Assembly: GCA_029891385.1 (NCBI GenBank)
Contig: CM057230.1
Span: 39,961,858 to 40,025,857, forward strand
Direction: 5' to 3'
Source of the DNA: Erythroxylum novogranatense
Lineage: Eukaryota; Streptophyta; Magnoliopsida; Malpighiales; Erythroxylaceae
Length of the DNA: 64,000 bases
The notes beneath the pieces were generated by a model. That model saw nothing but the letters and a program-made list of their open reading frames with translations. It did no database searches and was not told the DNA's origin. The translations under genes and the position numbers were made by a program. Below, piece after piece: positions 45,101-56,275 of the stretch (its first letter is position 1; each line of letters opens with the position of its first letter).

Positions 45101-45773
45101 TCATGCTTAGGCGCCATAATCATAACCATTTCACGAGTTCATTTCAGTTTATCATACACTTTTATCTCACCATGTCTACTTTTTCTTACCCTACTAGTAC
45201 TCTTTCATTCTAGGTAGACCATTACTAGACAATATTGCTCTTATTACAATCTCACTATCACCATCTCTCTATGATATCTACTGATGTCTAACACCAATAG
45301 GTGTAATACAGTGAATCAACATTTACCTAATCAAACCATCTACGTTTTACTCAGTTTCAATATTTCCCATTTCATCGCATCTACAGTCAGAGCTCTCACT
45401 CCCGAACTTTAACTTTTACTAACGCCTATGACCAATATACTTCTCATATTTTCAGTGGACCTCTCCCAGTTCTAGACATATTCGTTCTCTATAGCCGTAA
45501 TCTTTCCTTAATCAATCATACAAACCACAATACATTATAATTCTCGTTATTTATGTTTCCTTTTTTTCCCATTCCTCAATGCCCAAACACATTGATGGGC
45601 TCACAGTCTAATACGGTCTCACTTTTCTCTCACTTAGTCACTGAACACGTATGCACACGTAGGATTTCTACCCGTACGACTCAAACTAGGGATCAGTTGC
45701 CACGGTCTGCAATGACACGACTCAATTGCATGCACCCTATGTTTCAGACTGTGCCCAGATACATTACGTACTA

Positions 45774-45788
45774 CTGGGCTCTGGTACC
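45774..45788 (-). other. Primer binding site of D (variant)
   Basis: Minus strand TGGTACCAGAGCCCA about 7 bp inside the 5' LTR boundary. It differs from the TGGTATCAGAGC of A, B and C at one position (T to C). Confidence 0.8.
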
Positions 45789-45795
45789 ACCTAAA

Positions 45796-48700
45796 TGTAA
45801 CACCCCACTCCCGCAAGACCTGAACCCAACATCGACGGTGATATCCAGGTCCGTGCCCCGCGAGGGTGGCGTGCTACATCACTCAGTAGAAAACTCAGTA
45901 TAACTTTTTTTTTCTTAACACATACTCACACATATTATGCGGAAAACTATTTACATAAACAATTCACTGGCCTCGGGGCCCTTTTCATAAACACAATTTA
46001 TTTCAGTCGGTTAACTTTACAACTGACTTCATCAGTAATACAAAAATTCAGAAAATAAAAAAATACAATAATGTAGACGCGAACTGATCCCGACCTCTTC
46101 TCTACTTCAATAACCAACAGATGTCATACGCCTGCTGCTAACGGGTATTCTTTCGAGTCCTGAAAAATAATTGCAAATTTTGGGTGAGTTTTGCAAACTC
46201 AGTGAGAAACCATCATCGATGGTTTACTCAACTCATGCATATACATACAATTTATATCATAGTTATACAAACACATTCAGAAGATCAATACATTCAATTT
46301 CACATTTATAAGGCATTTCGCCTTTCATACCATTCACATCTTATCATTTGTATATGCGATGCACATGTGACATTTTTCCATTTTTATTACGTCGTTGCAG
46401 GACTGTGTGCTCAAATCGCCCGATGATGGGCACATTCGCTGAACTGCGGCTCAATACATGGGCACGAATGCCCCGACACGTTGAAAATGGCTCAAATACG
46501 TTGGGTACGAAGCCCTGTGCGTTGAGCTTAAAGCTCTGTATACGTTAGCTTCTCCGGTCACAACTGTCATTATCTGATCATGCCTCTATGTATGAATGCA
46601 CATGTTCCAATTTCTATTTACATTTCATGCCATTTCCTATTCCTTCGGACCTTTGGTCCGGTATGTCAATCATACCATTTTCAATTTATTGCATTGATGC
46701 ATCATAATCATTTGCACATAATAGCACTTCAATATCATATTTCCAATATTTCAGACACCCATGGTCCGAAATCAATCAAAATCTAAATCACTCACATATC
46801 CATCCGTTATCTCCGCATGGCATCAATGCATAAAATTAAACACATAAAGGCTGAGAAACCAACTAGGTTACTCACCTCTTACTTCCGAGCTATTGTCGGA
46901 AAGTCTTTGTCACGTCAGTCAATCGATGCTCCAGTTGTGCCTAAGCATCAGAGAAGGTAACTATCACTAACGATTCAATCCGAATGACTTACTGATGTAC
47001 ATGTAGGTCAAAATATGCATGTTCATGAATTCCCGGTCCTAATCCCATTTTTTTCCATAATAAAAATCCGTCTAAAAATTAGAAACCTATTGGCGCTGAC
47101 GGTGCGCAATTCGGACCTCTATAGGTCCCCAATTAAACAAAACAGTGATTAAAGGCTCCGTTATCCGGGGTCACGTCAATTTTTCGTCTAAAAAACCCGA
47201 ATCTCTCAGAAAATGAAATTCAATATTCTATGAATCCGATGCCTCAAGAATCAGGTCAATCGGACGTTAGACGGAAAAGTTATTCACGAAAGAAACCAAA
47301 ACTCAACAATTTATATCTATATATATATAACCCTTATTTCCCCCTTTATTTTCTGATTTCCAACCAAACTTCCAACACCCATAACTCTTTCTACACATTT
47401 TTGAAAAATGCAAACTATACCTTGTTGGAAAGATAATGAAACCCTCTACAAGTTTCATGAAGACCCCAACAAGCAATTTTACCCATAAGGGTGTTAAAAA
47501 TCCAATCAAACCTACTGCCTACTCAAAATCTATTAAAACAGGGCAGTACATTGCAAATTCAATAACTCTCTGATTCTTCAGTCAACAATTACAAAATAAA
47601 TAATGCAGTAAGATCACAATGTCATCTACAACTTTCATGAACAACCCAAAATCAGATTCACTTGCTAACCATGTCAAACAATTCACCAAAGCATCAGCCC
47701 TCAGAATTTTCCCAATCTGAACAGCACATTTCACAACAGTATATCTCTTGGCACAAATGTCACCAAATTCACTACCTTATATCCCTGAAAAGATAAGATC
47801 ACAAAATCCAAGTTTAATGAAGAACTCAAACTCTAATTAGATTTCTAACAATTTCAAAACAACTATGCAAGTTACTGCCATGATCAGCCATTCACATTCT
47901 ACTGTAAGATCAGTTTTTGCAAAAATCATAACTCCCAACTCTGACCTCTAAAAATTATATGCCATATCTCATTTTCAAGATAATTTCTTCCTATATAACT
48001 TTGCAGAAGATCACTCACACCAATTCAGTCCACAAAAATGGCTAAAATTGCTACTAATCAGAATGTGCATCAAATCTGCCATTCCAACTAGGTTTAACTC
48101 AATGCATTAAAACAGCCAATAGTTAACAGTTCATAACTCCCAACGTACATAACGAAAAATTGCAAAATCAGTGGCATTGGAAAGCTAACAATACAGGCTC
48201 CAACTTTCATTTAGACCATTTCCACTAATTCCTTCTACATAAATCTAGAACAATCACCAAAGTTTCAGATCATCAATCTCGGTTACTGTTCATACTGCAC
48301 CTATACATCACTTTCAAAGCAAGATTCAACACTCTTTTAATCAAAATTGGGCAGTGCTCCTTCACAACAATTGTAGAAAATGTCTCAATTTTAAGTCAAA
48401 ACAAACCTCACCTCTTTTCTCAACCACACAATTAGTTATGGCAAAAACATTAGAACATGTTCAAAGTACAATTTCCAGCTTTGGTACTAAACTTAGCTTC
48501 TATCATTTCCAATGCCAATAACTCAACTCTAAGCATCCAAATGAGCACAAGATCAGTCCCTACAACATTCCTACATCCACTAGGGCTAATACAAAAAAAG
48601 TGGCAGCACTCAATTCCTCAATTCATATACACAATTCATTATCAAAATTCAATCACCAATCAAATTAAAACCATTTAAATCATCCTACTTTCACTTCATA

Positions 48701-49993
48701 ATAAACCCTAGCCTTACACCCATTAATTCAAGCCATTATAGTTATCAATTTAATGCATCCATAAACATAATAAATGCACCAACTTTCCATTCAATGTTTC
48801 TAACTATCATGACATTTAATTCCAAATGAAAATATCATTTAAAGCTTAAACCTTAAATGAACACTTACCTACTTAAAGCCTCCTTTAAAGCTTCAACTAC
48901 CAACTTTTAACTTCTACACTTGAAACACCAAAGCACCAACCTCCTTCACCTCTCTAGCATGCACAAAACTCATCATACTAAGAAGAGTAGAAGAACTAGA
49001 GGAAGGTTTCACTTAGAGAGAGAAGGAAGAGAATTCGTTGGTGAGAGAGTAAAAATAGGGAGAGCCTTGGATGAGTAATGAAACACTTATCAAACTTACT
49101 ATTTTTATTCCATTCACAAGGCAAAACCGTAGGAGAAATGATAATACCAAGACATGTGACTCATAGGCATTAAATGAAGAAGAGGGGTGGCAAAAGAAGA
49201 TTGGCTAAACCTTTCAAAGAAAAGTCAAAGAAAGCTATCATGTACTTTAATTTCCTACCCCATTTTCGATTGTCTAGCCAACAAAACCATTTGTTTCATG
49301 CTTAATTGGAGCATAAACGTGGGTGAGGATAAGAAGGAGATAATGAGAGGCTAGGTGGAAAAATATGATTTGTTCAAAGGTTTAAAGAAAAGTCAACATA
49401 TTAATTCTTTAATCCAGATCAAAAATTAACCCAATCAACTTAAATCATCAATCCCAAAATAATATACCCAAAAATACAGTGCCATTGGGTGGCAAGTTTC
49501 GATACCGAAAATCGACCGGTTTGCCAATTGGTGATTTTTCCGGTCCGGGAATTTTCCCCGAATTATTTTTTTGAAAATTACCAAAATTGCCCAAAATTGT
49601 AAAACACATAACAGTTCACTCCAAATAATTTTTCAAACACGAAAACCACGTTTTCCATAACAAAAACACCTTTAGGCCATAGACCGACGATTTTGTCAGT
49701 TCGGGAATTTTCTCCGAAAAATTTCAGAAAAATTCCTGAAAATCCTATAAAATATAAAACAATTTTTGGGGCACTCAGAATAATTTTTCAAACCCATTAA
49801 CCACGTTAATCCCAATAAAATTTCTTAGGCACGCAAACTGGGAATATCATGTTTGCATGTACAGTTATTTCATGTGCACAGATTTCGCTGTTCACTAGTA
49901 ACAGTATGCTTGGACAACACTAAGAAATCCCCATCAATCTCATCCTATGCCAATTTACTACTTTACCCTTCCAGTCGGGGGTGGGATGTTACA
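45796..49993 (-). repeat. 5' LTR of element D
   Basis: 4198 bp, nearly identical to 37961-42167 apart from clustered differences around 46390-46520 and 49460-49560. CGGACC hairpin 46646-46660, GAGCTT hairpin 46524-46536, double hairpin 46185-46224. Confidence 0.96.
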
Positions 49994-50559
49994 ATAAGAG
50001 TTTGAAATATTTGTTGAGTCAGCGAGAGCTGAATCTGAGGCAGAGGAGATGGTTAGAGCTGCTTAAGGATTACGACTGCACTATCGAGTACCATCCAGGG
50101 AAGGCCAATGTGGTGGCCGATGCATTGAGTAGGAGATCGCATGATAGTGCAGCTCAGATTCAGGTTTCGAGGTTGCCGTGCTTAGTTCAGTTGAGAGCTC
50201 TGGATGTGCAGATGGATTTGAGTCAGGATGGAGCTCTGATTGCGACTTTGAGGCTGAGGCCAGTATTGCATGATCGGATCAGGAGAGTGCAGGCTCAGGA
50301 CCCAATTTTGGTGAGATTGATTGATAGAGTCAGATCTGGATGGGTATCTGAGTTTGAGTTGAGAGATGGTTCTTTGTGGATGGGACAGAGATTGTGTGTT
50401 CCTGATGTGGAGGATTTGAGGCGTGAGATCTTAGAGGAGGCTCATTTGGCCGCTTATGCCATGCATCTGGGTGTCACCAAGATGTATCGCACTCTTAAGT
50501 TGCATTTCTGGTGGCCGGGTATGAAGAGGTACGTATGGAGTATGTTTCTCGGTGTTTGA
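49994..50559 (+). pseudogene. pol: RNase H end and integrase zinc domain of element B
   Basis: Resumes B's pol after element [34 protein letters not shown] and VVADALSRR, then the integrase N-terminus with [21 protein letters not shown], where both zinc-binding histidines are present, and FWWPGMKR. A small indel near 50532 shifts the frame before the CX2C pair (CLTCQQ, about 50562). The duplicated ATAAG at the join puts the two halves out of frame across D. Confidence 0.93.
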
Positions 50560-51720
50560 CGTGCCAGCAGGTTAAGGCTGAGCACCAGGCCCCAGTTGGG
50601 AGATTGCATTCGTTGCCCATTTCGGAGTGAAAATGGGAGCGGATTACGATGGATTTTATCATGGGGTTACCCAGGACGCCGAGGCAGTGTGATGCTATCT
50701 GGGTCATAGTGGACCGATTGACTAAATCGGCTCACTTCTTGCCAGTGAGGGAGAGTAGTACCTTAGATCAGTTGGCCCAGAAGTATGTGGCGGAGATAGT
50801 TCGACTGCATGGGGTCCTGGTTTTAATAGTGTCAGATAGGGATCCCAGGTTTAATTCGAGATTCTGGAGGAGTCTGCAGTCAGCTATGGGTACGAGATTG
50901 AACTTCAGTACAACGTTTCATCCTCAGACAGATGGGCAGAGTGAGAGGACTATTCAGACTGTTGAGGATATGTTGAGAGCCTGTGTATTGGAGTTCCGAG
51001 GTGCGTGGGATCAATATTTGCCTCTGGTAGAGTTTGCATATAATAATCAGTACCAGAGTAGCATCGGTATGGCACCGTATGAGGCTTTATATGGACGTCC
51101 GTGCAGATCCCCTCTTTACTGGGATGAAGAGGGTATGAGGATGTTAGAGGGTCCCGAGCTGATCCAGGACACGGTTAATAAGGTGCAGTTGATTCGGAGT
51201 CGCATTAAGGCGGCTCAGGATAGGCAGAAGAGTTATGTGGATCAAGATCGCGAGAGATGGAGTATCTTTGTGGGTGATAGAGTGTTCCTCGAGTGTCTCC
51301 GTGGAGAGGAGTTCTCGATTTGGCCGTAGGGCAAGTCGAGTCCTCAGATATCGGTCCATATGAGATTATTGAGCGGATCGGACCGCTGGCTTACTGAGTT
51401 AGCCTTACCGAGTGAGATGTCCCAGATTGCACGATGTGTTTCACGTGAGTATGTTCCGAGATACCGATCGGATCGACTCATGTGATCTCGACTCGTGAGA
51501 TTGAGATAGCCATGATCTCGAGTTATGTGGAGGAGCGGTGCGGATTATTGGATCATGGGTCAAGCGATTGCAGAAAGGTGGTGATTCCATTGGTGAAAGT
51601 CCTTTGGAAGAACCATTCATCAGAGGAGGCAACTTGGGAGACTGAGGAGCACATGAGGAGGCAGTATCCTCACTTGTTCGATCAGTCAGGTAAGAAAATT
51701 TCGGGACGAAATTTTTGTTA
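50560..51720 (+). pseudogene. pol: Integrase core and chromodomain-like tail of element B
   Basis: After [18 protein letters not shown] there is a stop where the family has Trp (about 50628, TGA for TGG). Then 226 codons (50649-51329) carry the DDE core: MDFIMGLP, IVSDRDPRF and GQSERTIQTVEDML. All three catalytic residues are present. The GPY/F region after 51330 is frameshifted several times. The last part is open (IPLVKVLWKNHSSEEATWE, ending FDQSGK), the chromodomain-like tail usual for plant chromoviruses. Confidence 0.93.
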
Positions 51721-51732
51721 GGAGGGGAGAAT
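51719..51732 (+). other. Polypurine tract of B
   Basis: TAGGAGGGGAGAAT directly before the 3' LTR. Confidence 0.9.
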
Positions 51733-54260
51733 TGTAACATCCCGTCACCGATAGGATGTGTACAGTTCCTTTTATACGTATTTTGTATACGTATTCTGCA
51801 TCTGTATTTATAGCCTCTGTATATTTGATAAATGTTTTGCATTGCATCAACTTATGTATGTACATGCATGTATGACATAATTCCGACTTGTTTGTGTCAT
51901 TGGAGACTTTGTGATTAAGGTTTAGTGTGGTTTGATTTGTGAATTTGGAGAAATTGTGGTATTAGTGGAATTTAATATTTTAGAACTTCGATTTATGAAA
52001 TTGAGGAGTCAAATTGAACATAGGCATTGAGAATTGAAAATTGGAGTATATGATAATGAGTTTTCTAATTTTGTGGAATTATAGGAATTTTCTAGAATTT
52101 TGGAGTATTAGGTCTTGATCGAATAATGGCTTAGTGTGATTTAATTGCGATTTTGATTCGAATTGATTGATAATTGATATGAGATAATTTAAATTATGAT
52201 TTGAGGAATTAGGGTATGAACTATTGAAATTCGGGAGAAATTAAAGTTAGAAATTGAATTGAGGTGGTTCGATTGGACTTGTGGCAATCGAAATTGCCAA
52301 ACAAGCCTTAAGGTTTCTATATATATAAAGCCTATGCCTTTGAAATTTGAGAGACGATGCTTGCTTCTTTTCCGGAGAAAATTGCTTTGTTCTTCTTCTT
52401 CTTGCGTGGATTTCTTGGTGATTTGGAAGAGTTTAAGGCTTAATCAAGTAAGTTATTGCTTATTTATGTTTTCTATAGTTTGATTCAAGAAAGAAATTAA
52501 GTGATTGATTGTTTAGGAAGTTAGAAAGTTTTGATGATATAGGTTAGGGTAAAATGTGATTTTGATTTGGGTGATTACGAATAATGCTTATTTGATGGAT
52601 TTGAGGTTAGAAATAAGTTGTGTTAAGTGAATAATATTGTTTTGGAGTGTTTTGAATGAATTTGGAAGGAAAGGATCGGATTATATAAGAAGAACTGGTT
52701 TCGGCGATTTCGGTTCAGACGCCATGACGCAGATTTAACACGCCCTGGCGAGCGAATTTTTCTCCAACGCCGCAAGGCATGCGAGGCAGGCCGCGGCGAA
52801 TGAAAATTTGTCGCACGTCGCGGCGAGCGGGCCTGATTACGCCGCAGCGAAAGGAGACGTGCGTGTCGCGGCGAAGGGGCGATGTGAGGAGTACGTCGCG
52901 GCGAAGGAGATTGGAGCCGCGGTGAGGAGATTTGGAAATTGGCTCGCCGCGGCGAGGGATCAGGCACCGCGGCGAGGGATGCAAGTTTCCAAAATAGTGA
53001 TTTTGAAAATTTGAGGTTTTGAATTTGGGGAATTAAGAATTTGATGATGCAATTAGATAGGATTGGATTTCAATTTGGAGTCTATGAATTCGAGATTTAG
53101 AGTATGAGATCGGGAAATTCGGATTCGTATTGGAAATTTCATAACGTGCATAGTACGTACATTATTTGATATAATTGAAAATTTGATTTTTGAAAATTGG
53201 TCAATTTAGTAATATTCAAATATTCTGATTTGATAGAGGCTCGTGGAGCGCCGCTTCTCCGACGAATCGAGACTTCCGGCGAAGAGCGGAAGTTTAGAGG
53301 TGAGTAACCTAGTTGGTTTCTCAATCTCTGATGTGCTATGTGCTTTGTATATGAACTATCTGTGCTTCTGATTAAGTGATTCGCATGAGATAAGTTATTG
53401 AGAATTGTGAATGCATGCTAGGCATGATTAGAAATCAAGAATCGATAGCGGTTGACCGGAGCATATTATGATCTCGACCGAGCTATAAGCTCATTATTGT
53501 GATAAGTGAGAAGGGATTAGTGCATACCCAGAGGGCTCTCCTATCCCTAGTGCGTGTGGGCAGTAGTACATACCCAGAGGGCTCTCTACCCCGAAAACGC
53601 GATTTCGTGTAATGTGCCCTTAAATGGATAACTCGACGCCAAATACAACACTAAAATGAACTGGAAATCATTGTGCATTTAGTCCGTGATTACTTGTGAA
53701 TGTGATATGGAATTAATTGAAACTGTGTGATTATGATTGTATGAAATTCTGATTTATGATTCGAAATGTGATATGTGTTGCTTTGTACGCGATTCTGCGT
53801 AATGCATAAATTGGGTAAACCATCGATGATGGTTACTCATTGAGTTTCGCAAACTCACCCAAATTGCGACAATTTTTTTTCAGGACAGCGGTAGTGTGTC
53901 TTCTAGTTCCGGGTTTTGAGATTTTCCTGTTGTGTGTGTGCCGGCGAGAAGAGCATGGCCCACAGGTCGGTCAGCTGGGGATCCTTTGGGATATTTTGGG
54001 GATGACCTAGATAGGAGCTATTATTGTCTATTTTGGCTCTGTATATTTGTAATGATGACAGAAGTATGGTTTTGAGAAATGAGATAAGAAGTACTCTTTT
54101 GGTTTCAAAATTTTAGTGAATGTGATCATTACTGCTTCAATTATTGATGCCATGAGGTTTATTAGAAGTGATTGTTTGGTAGTGCACCCTCATCGTAGGA
54201 TATGTATCGGTATGACCTACGGGCGTCCCGGTGTATACTCTACGGTAAGGGGGCGCTACA
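51733..54260 (+). repeat. 3' LTR of element B
   Basis: 2528 bp, same ends as the 5' LTR. Long near-identical stretches alternate with clusters of small deletions and changes (around 52090-52170, 52690-52980, 53240-53300, 53430-53480). CpG patch 52715-52980, exon-like block 53237-53299, acceptor 53883. Confidence 0.97.
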
Positions 54261-55850
54261 AATATATTATGAGGTATTTTTTATATATGCATATATATCA
54301 TTTATGTAATGTGATTTACGTTTCATGAATAGTATTAGGCTTATGTCATCAAGTATGTGACTTGATAGTAAAACCATAAGCATAATAATACTATTCTAAA
54401 CTGTACATGGTCAATTGTTATTAGTGGAACAATAATAAATTAAGGCTGGTATGTGTTCTGATTGATGATCACATTTTTCTGATCATGGATATGAGTTATC
54501 AAATCAAAAACATAGATATATGTTAGAGAACATATATTGGACCGAACCATAGAGAGAATACTACATGGTTTCATGTCATTAGTGATTCTCAATATGGTTT
54601 GACTTTAGTCCTCTGACCTGAAGTCATCATGGTTCCCTACATGAGGAATTCAGTATTTTGACATTAAACTAAGCTATCTGTAACCGAATAACAAGTAGTC
54701 TTATGTTGGACATTAAATAAACCATGCGGAGGGATGTGATTAACGTAGATGGGATTTGTACCTCTCTTAAATGAGAAAGATATCATTTGGGCCTCTTGAC
54801 AAGTATGACTGAAGAAATGCATGGCATGCTCAAATGAATTGATGAGGAATCATCAATTCATTTCTTATAATCAGTCAACTTGGGGATCAAGAAACTATGA
54901 TTAATCAAAAGTAGACATGTATCATACCTTGTGAGTAATCTTGATATCGTGTTACAAAGGGACTGAGTTTGCAACCATGGTTACAGGTTAAATCGGATTG
55001 CCGATCCTCATTTGATTTGGGTAGTCATAATGTCTTGCTAGAGACCGCTTATAACTTATAGGCCTTGAAGTGTGATCAAGCCCATTGTCAACATCAAATG
55101 AGCCTACAGGGTCCCACACAGAGAGTGATGCGATCTGAGCTTATTCTCTTGGGCCTAATTTATTAGGCATTGAATAAATATATGTGGATATATTTATTGG
55201 GCTAGATTAAATTAAGTTGTCGAGCTTTTATCATATAAGATAAAATATGGGCTGGAACTTATTGGGCTTCAATAATTCTAATGGGTTTAGGATTATGATG
55301 TTCTTATTCCTAATAGGAATAGGGATTAGGTTTTCTCTATAAATAGAGAAACTTATGTCTCACTAGATGAGAGACGAAAACCCTAGCCACCTAGACCTAG
55401 TTGTTCGTTCTTCTTTCAAGAGAAAAATTGTGTGGCATTCAAAAAAGGTTTTAGAATGTGCTAGCACACAGTAGCTGCTGCCCATATCGTTCATCCTCGT
55501 ATGGATACTAGTAGTGGACATTCGTGTACTGTAGCATCTACAAATCTGAAAAAGAAACAAATACCAATCCGTGTCGAGAGGTAATTTCGTATGTGTTATA
55601 CTTTTCGGTTATGCTTCTTGCTGTGTAGTATGGTCCATTTCGCTACGTATTGTGAATACTCGGACCATAGGCGATCCAAGAAGTCCTAGACTTTCGAAGG
55701 GTGGATTAGTTTCTCTTAAGTTGTAATCACTAAGCCTTAAATCATAAACCCTAATTAAATTGAGTTATCGAACATGTAATCTCTCAATTAACACAACAAC
55801 CTACAACCTAATTAGTTCTTAAGATTTCCAATAAACAACCGGGTCCTCAC
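54261..55850 (+). mobile_element. LTR-like sequence G, right piece
   Basis: After the duplicated AATAT (54261-54265) the sequence interrupted at 32441 continues. It has a TATA box CTATAAATAGAG (about 55335) with a leader-like CT-rich region after it, as in a large LTR. I cannot place its right end; no primer site is evident before 55930. It could be a solo LTR of an unassigned family. Confidence 0.45.
55330..55346 (+). promoter_or_regulatory. TATA box in sequence G
   Basis: TTCTCTATAAATAGAGAAAC: a canonical plant TATA box lying in a small inverted repeat (TTCTCTAT/ATAGAGAA). Confidence 0.55.
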
Positions 55851-55930
55851 ACGAGATCTCTTTCTGTATAATTAATGATTTGATTATTTACATGATCTAT
55901 TAAATTTTTTAACTCTCATTAACCAACCTA

Positions 55931-56275
55931 CACTACAAGAAAACAAGCATTCTGTGACGTTTTTAAAACGTCACAGAATATCCAAAAAACGTCGTAGAAT
56001 GTATTCTGCAACGTTTTAAAAAATGTCACAAAAAATATCACGGAATATGATGTAAGTAAAAACTTTCTGCGACATTTTATGTAAAACGTCATAAAAAACA
56101 CTGACATTCTGCGACGTTTATAAAAACGTCACTAAAAATTTGCACATTTCACGATGTTTTAAAAAAACGTCACTGAGTATCTAACATTTTGTGACGTTTT
56201 TAAAACGTCACAAAATGTGAAAGAATTTTGATATTTTTTTGGAAACGTCGCGGAATGTCTTTCGTGACGCTTTTT
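55931..56275 (+). mobile_element. CACTA (En/Spm) transposon end with subterminal repeats
   Basis: Starts CACTACAAGAAAAC, the typical terminal sequence of plant CACTA transposons, preceded by CTA (possible 3-bp duplication). The next 340 bp hold about ten inverted and direct copies of TGACGTTTTT / AAAACGTCA, including near-perfect palindromes at about 55953-55975 and 56190-56212. These resemble transposase-binding subterminal repeats. The matching other end (TTTTCTTGTAGTG) is not seen in the window. Confidence 0.8.

Larger units (their letters stand above)
42168..45795 (-). other. Interior of element D, non-coding
   Basis: 3.6 kb with stops in all frames and no gag, protease, RT, RNase H or integrase motif that I can find on either strand. 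The base composition (C/T-rich on the plus strand) is continuous with the LTRs. Longest ORFs are under 80 codons and unconvincing. Confidence 0.8.
37961..49993 (-). mobile_element. Element D: LARD-like LTR element, minus strand, nested in B
   Basis: 12,033 bp flanked by perfect duplication ATAAG (37956-37960 and 49994-49998). On the minus strand: 5' LTR 49993-45796, primer site near 45788, non-coding interior 45795-42168, polypurine tract, 3' LTR 42167-37961. LTRs of 4.2 kb and a 3.6-kb interior without gag or pol match the plan of large retrotransposon derivatives (LARDs) known from grasses. LTRs are nearly identical over long stretches, so it is the youngest insertion here. Confidence 0.96.
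32442..54260 (+). mobile_element. Ty3/gypsy element B (chromovirus-like) interrupted by element D
   Basis: 5' LTR 32442-35044, interior with gag-pol, 3' LTR 51733-54260, flanked by a perfect duplication AATAT (32437-32441 and 54261-54265). Without D (37961-49993 plus its duplicated ATAAG) it is about 9.8 kb. Gene order gag-PR-RT-RNaseH-IN plus chromodomain-like tail: a plant chromovirus. Gag is badly broken, but RT and integrase hold long open frames, so it is much younger than A. Confidence 0.97.

Noticed and set aside
45553..45903. 116-codon plus-strand ORF across the D interior/LTR boundary
   Set aside because: It is antisense to element D and contains the LTR end and primer site; its tail is the same LTR-derived peptide seen at 37961-38068.
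52259..52483. 74-codon ORF in the 3' LTR of B
   Set aside because: The corresponding 5' LTR position does not preserve the frame; it is leader sequence around the TATA box.
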